Below, one piece after another: positions 42,686 to 52,696 of a DNA stretch of 64,000 bases; the first letter of the stretch is position 1; every line of letters starts with the position of its first letter. The DNA lies in assembly GCA_024704765.1 (NCBI GenBank), contig JAKMXF010000222.1, positions 372,001 to 436,000 on the forward strand. The letters are read 5' to 3'. Origin of the DNA: Oopsacas minuta (taxonomy: Eukaryota; Porifera; Hexactinellida; Lyssacinosida; Leucopsacidae). The position numbers and the translations under genes are program-made. The notes below the pieces were generated by a model that saw only the letters and a program-made list of their open reading frames with translations, made no database searches and had not been told where the DNA came from.

Positions 42686-44363
42686 TCAAAATATGTTGCT
42701 ATAGTAATTTGTCCTGAAATATTATGGGGTATGGATCTGGGAAATTGGTCCCGAAAATTTGGTGAGAGGCATACATTAAAATTATATGTCTAGAGTGCCG
42801 TGCTCCCCATTCTTATGGCACTAGCGTTTTAGGGCTCCTTGGATCTCACAAAACTCTAGCGGTATAGGTAGGACATTAGTATCGTGATCTATTTTTGACG
42901 ATTGAAGGATGATCACTGATCATTTAATGAACAGTGATTGATAATCGAATGGAAGATTGCACTCATTCTTTCCTGAAAAATTGTATATCAAAATGTATGT
43001 AGTATTAATTTTCATGGCAATCAGGCTGGTAGTGGTCGCGTGGACGGACCGGTGGAGGCAAGTAATAGAGCATCTCCCTATAGGAAGTGCTTATAAATTT
43101 CAGAAAAGTGAGAGGAAAAATGATTGTGAACGTGATAGCGATACTTTTTAGGGAAAGAATTGGGATCACGAATTCCAATCTTATTTAACGAACGAGTATG
43201 ATAATTAATTTAGTGATCTACTAATGGCCTAGATAGAGATCAGTCCAGTGATTAGGCCCTATTCGAAGGGTCACCAGTATAAAACATATATGCTCAAGCC
43301 CATAGTTCTTATAGAGTTCTTGCTAGTTGACCCAGATTCTTTCCTTGTATTCGTTATAACGCGCTCTGTTTTCTCAGAGTAACTCTCTTGGACATTGATT
43401 CAGTCTGTTGAATTGGTTTATGGCTATGATCATACGTTCTCTTACACTTAGAGTATCTTCCTTGTGTGTTGTTGAGATTTACTGGATTGGTCATCAGCTT
43501 CTTCAGATGTTGTCTGAAAGCCAAACTGAACCAGAGGATCTATTTTCGAGATCACATAAATATCTCGGCAAGACCCAGGAGCAAGCCTGTCGCTAAAAAC
43601 ATGAAACTCCTGAGAAAAAATACAAGATTAAGTATTCGTTTGTAGGTATACTGTTTACAAATAAGTAATTTGTCTAGGGCGAGCTAATATCTAAGACGTG
43701 ACGTGATGTGACGGTCCCAGAATATGCAGATGCCTACTATTGTATACGAGAAGTGACGTTATGGTAGCCGCCTAAGTCCTAAATACATAAACCCAAGTAG
43801 TATAACAATATACTTTATGTATTCTGTGTTAGTCCTACTTCCAGGGATCATAAAGCTAGTAAGTGAAATATTCTGAGGCTTGTGTAAGTGCATGAGGGTG
43901 GGGTGGCCTGATAACCAATACAGTAAAACGTTTGGGCTGACGAGTCATCTATGGCGGATTATAGCTTGTGTGAAAATTGAAATAGGTCTATTTCATTGGA
44001 TTGGTTTCCAATATGCTAGCGATATATATACTGACCTCAAGGACCCATAAATGCTTGAGTTTTAGCTCCCAAGAAATGCGATCACACCGGAAGCAAGCAA
44101 AACACTCTGGAGTCCAGAAGCTCCAAAAAAATAGGCTGCAGCGATTTATCCATAAACATATAGTATACACTTTGGGAGGTTATTATAGCGTCACGTACCG
44201 AAATTAGGTACGCCTTGTCCATGTATTCCTGTTCCTGCATAGCTAGAAATTAAGTGCACAGAAACTCGGAGACGGGGATCCAAAGGCATTAGCGATTTCG
44301 CCCCTCTATCCCTAATCGGTATTCAAGGGTCTCTAAAACGAGCTAACACCGAGGGTAAAAAAC
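42686..44363. other. Repeat-rich spacer upstream of SETX
   Basis: About 1.7 kb without recognised genes. It marks the change from the compact gene block to the transposon-rich interval. It contains one copy of a diverged direct repeat (44088-44182) that recurs right after the Merlin element. Confidence 0.5.
44088..44182. repeat. Left copy of diverged direct repeat flanking the Merlin element
   Basis: Shares AAGCAAGC-AAACACTCTGGA and AACATATAGT-ATACACTTT, ending in a CGTCACGT word, with 46975-47105 in the same orientation. Spacing between shared words differs, so both copies have small indels. Confidence 0.55.
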
Positions 44364-44655
44364 GGTACAACTATAGTATTGTACCGGAAGGTGATTCCCT
44401 TTTAATCGACACTAGGGGTTGTTTTGAAGTCATAGAACTCGTCGAATAATGAACAGGGAACTTTAGAACACTAAAATCGGACTAAATTTGACAAAGTTAT
44501 AATCATTTTACTATATAAGCCAAAGTCTAATGGGGATATATTGCAATAACTGAATGTAGCCAATTTATACGCTATATGTTTGTTTGTATTCACTTTGCTT
44601 ATGCATACTACTCTCACACGTTCAGCATTTCTATGAGTTTGTATTTTATGTTTAA
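44364..44655 (+). repeat. Left terminal inverted repeat of the Merlin element
   Basis: Reverse complement of 46672-46956 apart from about two small indels. It contains no coding sequence; the inner boundary lies after a shared TTTGTATTTTATGTT. Confidence 0.88.
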
Positions 44656-45176
44656 CAGGTGTAAAATCTTATGGATTACTGTTTGCATTATAACAAATCC
44701 GAGTACGCGTCCAGTAATATTTGTCCGAAAAATGAAGTGGGGGACGCTCATAAACCTATTAATAGGCCTGGGCATTCCGCATGGGCCTCCAGCACACTCC
44801 TGATACTATACTACGTCCATGACTAATCACTATAGTCAAGGGAAGTACGCATATCTTAAGCACGCACTCTTTCAAAATTAACCCTTAGATATGCAACATA
44901 TTTATATTTACGCAACAACTACATTTATCTAGGTTTTAGTTTAAGGCTAATAAATTGGGTCTATATTCTTAGCAACATATTTTGCTACATAAAAAACAAC
45001 TTAATAAATAGTGAATTAACCCTTGTGAAAGTGTTCAGATTATTGAGTGACTGGATGTACTGTAGTGGTTACAATTCGGATTATAAGTGGGACCTAGTAC
45101 ACTATGACTTTATTGATGTATATATTACCAACATTCTAAGAAAATATTTATTATGATGAAGTTTACAGATAATGAT

Positions 45177-46118
45177 TTATATTACTGGATATAAATCTCT
45201 AATTCCTCTTAGAATAAATCCAAAAATATTTTTCTTATGTCTCCTCCGCCAACAAGCCTCTATGAGATGGGTCTCAAGTAATTCAGGATTTGTTGTCTGT
45301 CCTTTTTTCTGCCTCTTTTTTACACCTCCCCAACTCCCTTCTATCTTCTGGGTGTGTACATGAGTCACTGGGTCTACGAAAATCTCGGAATGGTTAACTG
45401 TGTAATGGGTATATCCGGAGTGACTTAATATATTGTAGGAAGCCCACTCATCAGAATAAATTATTGTTTGTGGATGAATGAACCTTTGGATAATTGGCAG
45501 AAGAGTGGCTGTTGAGCGATCAGGTACAGTAACCATAATTATATCATCTGTATCCCTCTCAACCATCCCAAATACCCACTGGCCAGTTAACAGTCTGCCT
45601 CTATTATATTTTCGTTTGCCGAATTTGGATTCGTCTATCTCAACGATCTTGCCAGGACCTCCAATGGGTTGAGGGTTCATTAATATTTCTTCCAAACAAA
45701 TATCCCTCAAATAATTCTTCCAATCAACCACTGTGTTCGGACTCCATCCCAAATGCTTCTCCAAAAATGCATGCGATTGCAAGTCCTCACTCCAATAGTA
45801 CAGGAACTTGAACATCAATGGGAGTGGAATTTTGGATGGTGTGAAGAAGGACCCATGGCGGATCGAACACTCTCGTCTACATGGACTACATCTCCATTCA
45901 TAGCCATCCTGAAAGTGAGAAGAATGTGTTTCATACATTTCTACTCCACAACAACACCGCATTCGACGCGCTAATAAGCCATACGTTCTTAACCAGTTTA
46001 CGACATTATCACAACACTGTGCAAGAATAATAATGTCATCAATAATCAAATCCTGCGGGATTTCACTGAAGACAGTGGGCTCAAGTATTGGCTGAAAATC
46101 CATTGGTTGTAATAACAA
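45177..46118 (-). CDS. Merlin/IS1595-like (ISXO2-type) DDE transposase
   Basis: 313 residues, uninterrupted. The N-terminal part has a zinc-ribbon-like cysteine pattern (CCCGVEM, WRCSPCRREC). The catalytic domain of the IS1595/Merlin type has the first Asp in VEIDESKFGKRKYNRGR, the second in TIIYSDEWASY, and the third acidic site in HTQKIEGSWGGVKKR. The preceding block GQWVFGMVER is also typical. It would cut and paste the element by binding the 290-base ends. No intron is needed. The start used is the first ATG of the frame; MDFQPI six residues on is an alternative. Confidence 0.92.
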   Translation of the reverse strand: MLLQPMDFQPILEPTVFSEIPQDLIIDDIIILAQCCDNVVNWLRTYGLLARRMRCCCGVEMYETHSSHFQDGYEWRCSPCRRECSIRHGSFFTPSKIPLPLMFKFLYYWSEDLQSHAFLEKHLGWSPNTVVDWKNYLRDICLEEILMNPQPIGGPGKIVEIDESKFGKRKYNRGRLLTGQWVFGMVERDTDDIIMVTVPDRSTATLLPIIQRFIHPQTIIYSDEWASYNILSHSGYTHYTVNHSEIFVDPVTHVHTQKIEGSWGGVKKRQKKGQTTNPELLETHLIEACWRRRHKKNIFGFILRGIRDLYPVI

Positions 46119-46157
46119 TGCGTAGAATATTATATGTGCAACAATTACTTGTTATAC

Positions 46158-46554
46158 ACGTTTTTTTTTTATAAGGAACCCTAATTCAAACTTCAGGCTG
46201 AAGTTCCTTATTTTTTTTGCCAATTTCAGCCTCAAAGTTCCTTATCGGTTCCTTATTTTCTCGGCTCGAAATATTGCTTAGAAAATGGGTGGTTTATTGG
46301 AAAGATCCAATATTTTAACAGTAGGCTTGATGAGTTTAAAGTAGTATTTGAAGATGATTCAATTGATTATATATCAAAGGAAGATATAGACGATGTTGAA
46401 ATATTCTTGATAAATTAATAAATGATGCTATGATAGGTATATTATTTATGGGTTTTATAATCTCAGGCTGGGCAGTTCCTTAAGAGTTCCTTAATTTTTT
46501 GCCAATTCTCAGCCTGGAGTTCCTTATAAAGGTGTTCCTTATAAAAAAAACAAC
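46158..46554. repeat. Nested foldback element with repeated AAGGAAC words
   Basis: A poly-T tract followed by ATAAGGAAC at the left is mirrored by GTTCCTTATAAAAAAAA at the right. Each half contains two to three copies of AAGGAAC/GTTCCTTA around a CAGGCTGA core, arranged as inverted pairs (46159-46250 and 46464-46552). It lies inside the Merlin element just upstream of the transposase start. The middle (about 46285-46420) is open for about 40 codons and reads KVVFEDDSIDYISKEDID, resembling part of a Tudor-like fold; this may be captured coding sequence. Confidence 0.55.
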
Positions 46555-46671
46555 GTGTAGTTAGGTATTTAGAATATTAGTCTTCTTATGTATTCTAAAA
46601 GTGGCTTCATTAATCATAAACGTAGTTTAGTCCGTTTCATGACCTCTCATTTGTAAAACATCATAGGAAAT

Positions 46672-46956
46672 AACATAAAATACAAACTCATAGAAATGCT
46701 GAACGTATGAGAGTATGCATAAGCAAAGTGAATACAAACAAACATATAGCGTATAAATTGGCTACATTCAGTTATTGCAATATATCCCCATAGACTTTGG
46801 CTTATATAGTAAAATGATTATAACTTTGTCAAATTTAGTCCGATTTTAGTGTTCTAAAGTTCCCTGTTCATTATTCGACGAGTTCTATGACTTCAAAACA
46901 ACCCCTAGTGTCGATTAAAAGGGAATCACCTTCCGGTACAATACTATAGTTGTACC
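46672..46956 (-). repeat. Right terminal inverted repeat of the Merlin element
   Basis: Inverted counterpart of 44364-44655. Immediately outside it starts the second copy of the diverged direct repeat. Confidence 0.88.
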
Positions 46957-46974
46957 AAAAAATACCACACAAGA

Positions 46975-47105
46975 AGCAAGCAGAAACACTCTGGAACATC
47001 TTGAGAATCCATACAGTCTGAATCAACAGCTGGAGGCGTCTTACCCATTACAAACATATAGTGATACACTTTTGGATAAGTATTTGAGCTGTTAATACGT
47101 CACGT
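46975..47105. repeat. Right copy of diverged direct repeat flanking the Merlin element
   Basis: Counterpart of 44088-44182. The two copies bracket the transposon, so the insertion may lie in a dispersed older repeat. Confidence 0.5.
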
Positions 47106-47316
47106 CACGTCCCAGAAATCCGGGACCCAAACTTTCTTTGCTGATTATCATTCAGTACTAACAAGGAAGAATAAGAAGGGTTTACATTTAGAATTGAATG
47201 GGTTAATTTCCTAATATTTACTTTGAAGGTGTTGCGAAGGCTCAGAGTCAGAAATTTGGAATGATGTCCATGGTTCAATTCTTCAGAATTCAAGAATATT
47301 CTGAAACAAAAACAAA

Positions 47317-47389
47317 CGCCCGATGTGGGGCTCGAACCCACGACCCTGAGGTTAAGAGCCTCATGCTCTACCGACTGAGCTAACCGGGC
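47317..47389 (-). tRNA. tRNA-Lys (anticodon CTT)
   Basis: 73 bases that fold as a complete tRNA on the minus strand. The acceptor stem pairs GCCCGGT with ATCGGGC (one G-T pair) and the discriminator base is G. A-box TAGCTCAGTCGG and B-box GGGTTCGAGCCCC are canonical. The anticodon loop is CTCTTAA, giving CTT (Lys, AAG codon). No intron; CCA is not encoded, as usual in eukaryotes. Confidence 0.97.
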
Positions 47390-47476
47390 GATAATTTTTA
47401 AAGATTATGTAATTAAATTTTAATTCATATTAGTCTCGCACAGTCAGAGCTTATACACTCACTTATACTGACTTAT

Positions 47477-47613
47477 CAGTGTTTCTTTCAGGATTTTATG
47501 TAAGGGGGGGCAAAGGAAGGTTTGTAGGACTATAGTGGGGGCATGACCCCTAAGAAATGACATTTAGGCATTTCCAAGGGGGAGCAAATGCCCCCCCCCT
47601 GAATGAAACCCTG
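47477..47613. mobile_element. Foldback element with G/C homopolymer arms
   Basis: Left end CAGTGTTTCTTTCAGG and right end CTGAATGAAACCCTG are imperfect inverted repeats; each arm leads into a run of seven to nine G or C. CTTAT occurs directly on both sides (47472-47476 and 47614-47618), a likely 5-base target duplication. Confidence 0.6.
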
Positions 47614-47827
47614 CTTATGGGAGCAGTACATAGTTTTCAAGTCTCATCGATCTGGAATGCGTCTCTCAGATTTCAAGTGAGTCTCACTTTAATGATATCT
47701 ATTGAATTAATGTATCAGTGACTCGACCTTACAGTATATTAATTTATTAGACTTGAAGTATCCATGCTACAGGAAAATATGGTAAGTGAACAGGTTATAG
47801 TTACGCAGGCTGTGAGGGAGACCTGTT

Positions 47828-48170
47828 TCGTGCCTGAGTGGATGTGTCGCGTGCTGGATTGAGTCAACTGTATAGTGAACCATGGATATTTATCTACCGT
47901 ACCAGATTGAGTCATTTGCATTGATGCTATAATAACTATGTTCAATCGCCCAGGAATTCATAATAATAGGAATGATTAGTTATCAGCGCATTCAGCGGCT
48001 AGTTCTGAGATTGTAAATATCATATACATAATTATAGCATAAATTCATACTAATCAAATTCTGACTCAAAATAAGCAAATCTCATAGTACTCAATCTGAT
48101 ACGGTAGTTGTATATCCATGGTTAACTAACACATTTGACTCAATCCAGTACGCGCTCAGCCTGGCACGAA
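47828..48170. repeat. Inverted repeat upstream of the right receptor
   Basis: The stretch 47828-47925 and the stretch 48090-48170 are inverted copies, sharing GACTCAATCTG, TACGGTAG, ATATCCATGGTT, GACTCAATCCAG and GGCACGAAAC in order, separated by about 165 bases. The second arm ends about 150 bases before the ATG of the right receptor. It may be a MITE or a folded promoter element. The rest of the spacer is AT-rich without genes. Confidence 0.6.
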
Positions 48171-48323
48171 ACAACCCTACTATGTCCCAATTTTGAAAAC
48201 AAAATTGTGCACTCTAAGTCCATGATGGGGGTTTTGCTATCAAACTAATTAGCTAATACTAAATAGGCGAACTGCGAACACCATTGTACTTGTAATCCTG
48301 TATGCATATTTACAAGCACCAAA

Positions 48324-49503
48324 ATGAAGCTTACATATTTCCATTTCTACACACTCGTCAGTTATTTGATATTCGTGTCTTCTCAAACTTTGGAATTCAC
48401 TCAACATCCTAATGCGGTATACTACACATACACAGGAATTCCACTCGTGATACAATGCAATTCTACAGGAGATCAGATAATCTACAGACGTAATAACGTA
48501 GGTGTAGGCACCACGACTACCAATCAAGCTCATACACAGAATTCTCCTATGGAGGATGTAGATGGATCCGCAGCTGGTGTTTATTGGGACTGTGAAACTA
48601 GTGATAATGATGGGAAAATATTGAGCTCACGTGCTATTGTATACTGGGCTAAATTCAAAGATTCTAGTACTTCTAGGCAGCAGATTACTGTCACTGTTAG
48701 GGGAACCGTAAGTTCATATCTTCCCTGTGACTTCTTCAATGGTTCATTACCTACTCCTGTAATTGGATGGGAGCTGAATGGAATTCCTATTGTTAATCCC
48801 AGTATTCTACCTGGATCTAATTCGTTATTATTATTATCTACTGAGGTAGTTGAAGGAACATATAGTTGCTTCCTTGAGAACAGATATGGTGATCCTAATG
48901 GTAGGATACAGGCTAATGCTCAGTATACACTGAGTGTTGTAGGTCAAAATATATTCAGTCTTCCTCCACTAGTTTTTCCATCAACTGACATTACCAGTAC
49001 AGTTGGAGATATACTACATTTGGAGTGTGTACCATACGCAGTTTCTTGTTCCTGGGAGTATTTTATAGAAGGAGATTGGTTGCCTGTTCCAGTGGTGAAT
49101 AACCAACAATTCCCTTCAAACCTTCTATCAGTGACTGTAACCACAGATACACCCACTTTATATCGAGCTATTCTCGGAAGAGTTATCCAAGACACAAGGA
49201 CACTTACGATTTATCAGGTTCCTGAGGTAGTATCAAGCATAGAAGGAGAATTAATTGAATACGAACGTCAAACAATATCCATTTATTGCCAAACATCTGG
49301 TGTACCTGTACCTACAATAGAGATGTATAAAGATGGCGTGTTGTTAGAAAATGGTGCTAAATACACACTTACTACTTCTGGTAATACTACTACCTTGGAA
49401 ATAGCTGACTTAACAGATTCTGATACAGGTTACTACACCTGTAGAGCTGATAATTCTGAAGCTAGTGCTGTGGCTAATGGAAGAATAACTGTAAGAGTTG
49501 CTG
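48324..49503 (+). CDS. Exon 1 of right Ig-domain receptor: signal peptide and Ig domains 1-4
   Basis: Starts the plus-strand receptor gene (48324-52696), whose spliced product would be about 1,190 residues. The signal peptide and Ig 1-4 are nearly the same as in the left gene. The exon ends at G|GTGAGT in phase 1; the next exon begins after TTTTATAG at 49958 and also fits phase 1. Differences from the left copy cluster in Ig 1 (around 48501-48625), at the Ig 1-2 junction (48675-48695), in Ig 2 (48838-48905) and in Ig 3 (49050-49175). Each alters an amino acid. Confidence 0.88.
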
Positions 49504-49957
49504 GTGAGTTGAGTTACCTCTCTGGGGGTCTCTTTATTATTTGATGGGCCCGAGTAAATAGCCATTTTTCGTGACTACGTGTACAAATTTGTTCATATTA
49601 CCCATTAATCCAAAATACCTAGCAATTTAGTTAAATTTAGTAGTGTGTGAAACTGGCATAGAAGTCATAGATAAGATATATCCATGGTTTGTGTGATTCT
49701 ATCATGACCTAACGGGATGGAAGTTTGGCATCCTGTTAGAATATATATAAGCGTTGTGTCTAAATACTAGCGTGTGATACTAGCATGGATACTATGCTAT
49801 AATTCACTTCGTTATATCCGTCTTGGTTATGGCGGGAATTACTGTGTCTGAATTTGTGTAATTTTTAGGTAATATAACTGCGTAACAACAAACATGAGAT
49901 AGTTGGGGGAAAGAATTATTTCAAATTCATAATTTATCAGCAATTTTGCTTTTATAG

Positions 49958-52203
49958 TTCCTCCATCATTCTCACAACATCCAACCCCAGATTTCATAGA
50001 TGCAATAAACAATGTAAATGATATCTTCAGTATCAGCTGTTCGGCTACAGGAGATCCACTGCCTCAGATACAATGGGAGTTCACCAGCTCCACTGGAATC
50101 TTTATTATAACCGAATCTACGAAATATACGATAGTTGACTCTCGAAACGTAGACAATTCCTCTCGCACTTCTATGTTAACGGTCTCCTCTGTTACTGCAA
50201 GGGATAACGGTGGTTATAAATGTTTAAGTGAGAATTTCAAGGGTGCTGAGAAGTCACAAGTTTCAACGGTTAAAATACCAAGTGACCCTGTGATTGATTC
50301 TTTGTTCCCTTCAGACGTTGTCAAGATTTTGGAGAAGGAAATGTACCTTCAAGATTGTGTAGCATATGCAGAGCCTCAACCTGTTGTTACATGGTCGACA
50401 GCTGGATCAATGATCGCTAATACAACAGTATTCACTATATTCCCTAATAATACATTAGCTGTTGTAGGCAATAGACAACAATCAGGCAGGGTATACACCT
50501 GCACAGCTACTAGCGCTGGAACTCAGGTAACAAATTCATTCACACTGATTGTGAATAGTTGCGCAATAGTTGAAGTGACTCCATCTGGTCCATTGAATTC
50601 AATTGATCACTTTAATACTACGATAACATGTAGTTCTGAGGGCGAGCCAGTGCCTAGTTCAGAATGGGTATATATGAGGAGAGTATCAATGCAATCTGGT
50701 ACTCTACCAAGCACTCTAAATGGTGTGACTGTAGTTGACGAGTATACGTTTAGCATAGAGACTATTTCGTCAGGTAATGAGGGTTTATATTGTTGTAATG
50801 TCTATACAGAAGGATTGAATGAGACTTGTGGGATTCAGTCAGAATGTGTAACGGTAGAATACGTCAAGGATTGTGAAGGTTTGTATTTCTGTATCTTTGA
50901 GCTGTGGCAGTTGATCGTGATTATTTTTATCGTGATAGCTGTATTAATGACCATTGCAGCTGTATTAATCATCCTCTGCATTTGGAAGCTTCGGAGGAAA
51001 GTGGAAACCTTAGAACTACCGGGAATTAATCAAATCTCAACTGAACTGAATACTGCCTTTGGTTATCGCCCAGGACTAGTCGATAGTCTTGCTCACAATC
51101 CTGAATTGACAGAATCAATGGGTGTAAAGTCAAAGGAGTATGTTGCTCTACCATCATATCCTGAATATATGACAGTAGACGAGACATCATTGACAACCCT
51201 CGACACCGATGTTCACCCCAAAGAAAGAGGCTATGAAAATCTTTCTAATATACCACGTGTTATTATTCCATACGAACAAGTAACTGAAACAGAGCAAAAT
51301 AGTTATACCGAAATGAAGGGAGTACAACCCTATGAGAAATACACACCAATGAGTTGTAAAAAGGAAGACAAGACATTAATAGCAAAGTTCATGCCTATAA
51401 AAGACTTCCCTGCTAGCTATGAACAGTATGTAGCATCTGGAATAGGAGAAGATTCATTATTTTGGGTGGAATTTCAAAAGCTAAAAGTGGAAACTATGAA
51501 AAATGATGAGTTAGAAAGTGACGATGCATCGAAAGCAGAAAATTTGCAGAAAAATCCAATCAAAAACATTCTACCATTTGATGAAAACAGAGTTGTATTA
51601 GATTCTCCACACTTTAACTGTAACTACATAAATGCTAGCTGGCTTGACAATTCTCAATTTATTGCTACCATCAATCCAACTCAAGAGACACATCTAGATT
51701 TTTTGCAAATGATTTTTCAAACAGAAGCTAATATGGTGATAATGCTGACTACGAGGAAGGAGAAAGCTAAGATACTCAGTGGAATATCTAATCGTATTTG
51801 TTACTGGCCTAAGAAGGATAAACCTATTAATTGTGAACCATATGTTTTAACTTTGATCAATTCTACTGAAACGAATGCATTTGTGAAACAGGAAATATCT
51901 TTGAAGAATACTTTAACAGGAAAGGAGCACTCGTTTACTCAGTGTATATCTCCAATATGGAATGAAGATGGTACTGTGCTTGAAATGGCTTTGGCTGTTG
52001 CACTTCTGAGTAAGATTATGAAACAGAAACAAGACTCAAATAATGTTCCTATAATAATACACTGTGAAGATGGTATCTCTAAGACTGGCATCATAATGAC
52101 AGTGTTGAATTCAATTAGAGAACTTAACATAAGGAAGTCTATTAACATATTTAATGCTGTTAATAACTTGCGTAGACAGAGAATTGGCATGGTTCCTACC
52201 TTG
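49958..52203 (+). CDS. Exon 2 of right receptor: Ig 5-7, TM, tyrosine-motif tail and PTP-like domain
   Basis: Unlike the left copy, the frame is intact from the acceptor through Ig 5 (CSATGDPLPQIQWEF), Ig 6, Ig 7 and a transmembrane helix (about 50910-50985). The juxtamembrane tail is rich in tyrosine motifs: EYVAL, YENL, YEQV, YTEM. A protein tyrosine phosphatase-like domain follows: KNILPFDENRVVL, NYINASWLDNSQFIATI, MVIMLTTRKE..ICYWP, and the active-site loop IIHCEDGISKTG. The catalytic Cys (52063-52065) is kept but the invariant Arg of Cys-x5-Arg is Lys (52081-52083). The WPD loop reads WNE, the KNRY pTyr-recognition loop reads KNPI, and the Q-loop has Pro in place of Gln (GMVPT). A catalytically weak or dead pseudophosphatase is likely. 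The frame ends at a TTG|GTAAGT donor, in the middle of the last PTP helix region. Confidence 0.85.
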
Positions 52204-52549
52204 GTAAGTATCTCTAACTGTAATGCACATCCTCGCCCTCTTCGACAGTTTAATATACACATGCTTTCCCCATAGATATAGCACTATACTAAATACGTAC
52301 ATATTTCCAGATTCTATTTGGGATTCTCGCAATTATTTTTAAAATAAGTAGTTTGCAATATATTTCTAATTGACTATCGAGGTTCGTAATCACCTTTTAG
52401 TTGAACCTCCGAGATCAGGTGTAACAGTGCCACGTGTCCTCCGGACATCTGGCCCTAGCCAAGATTTCCCCCTTTGGGGACTCTTTCTAACAATACAATT
52501 GACTTGCTTAATATTGATATATTGGTACAGGTGTATTTGGGTTCGGGAG

Positions 52550-52696
52550 CGGGCAATTTATACTACTATTTCATCAGCCATGATGGTCATAAAGCGCAGA
52601 TATTTAGACTCAAATTCGTACAGATCAATATATTCCCGTGAAAGTACCATCCTTCAAGCATACCCTATATTCCAGTTTGGAGAGAGGACAAAATAG
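52550..52696 (+). CDS. Predicted last exon of the right receptor (end of PTP-like domain)
   Basis: The donor at 52204 leaves the PTP domain unfinished. The acceptor at 52548-52549 keeps phase 0 and opens a frame reading RAIYTTISSAMMVI, which lines up with the conserved QYxFIHxALLEA helix that ends PTP domains, then runs 48 codons to a TAG. The polypyrimidine tract is weak, so the exact acceptor is uncertain; two other candidates in this interval are in frames that do not fit the motif. Confidence 0.5.
   Translation, partial: RAIYTTISSAMMVIKRRYLDSNSYRSIYSRESTILQAYPIFQFGERTK

Larger units (their letters stand above)
44364..46956. mobile_element. Merlin-type DNA transposon, about 2.6 kb
   Basis: Terminal inverted repeats of about 290 bases (44364-44655 and 46672-46956) are almost identical, differing by a couple of indels near their inner ends. 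Each terminus begins GGTACAA-CTATAGTA-TTGTACC, itself a palindrome. The element carries one intact-looking transposase gene on the minus strand (45177-46118) and a nested repeat (46158-46554). No clean 8-9 base target duplication is visible; both flanks are A-rich. The near-identity of the repeats and the open frame indicate recent activity. Confidence 0.88.

Noticed and set aside
50173-52275. A 700-residue protein starting at the internal ATG 50173
   Set aside because: The ATG is inside Ig domain 5. The exon opens in frame at the acceptor 49958 and the end at 52275 is intron read-through past a GTAAGT donor.
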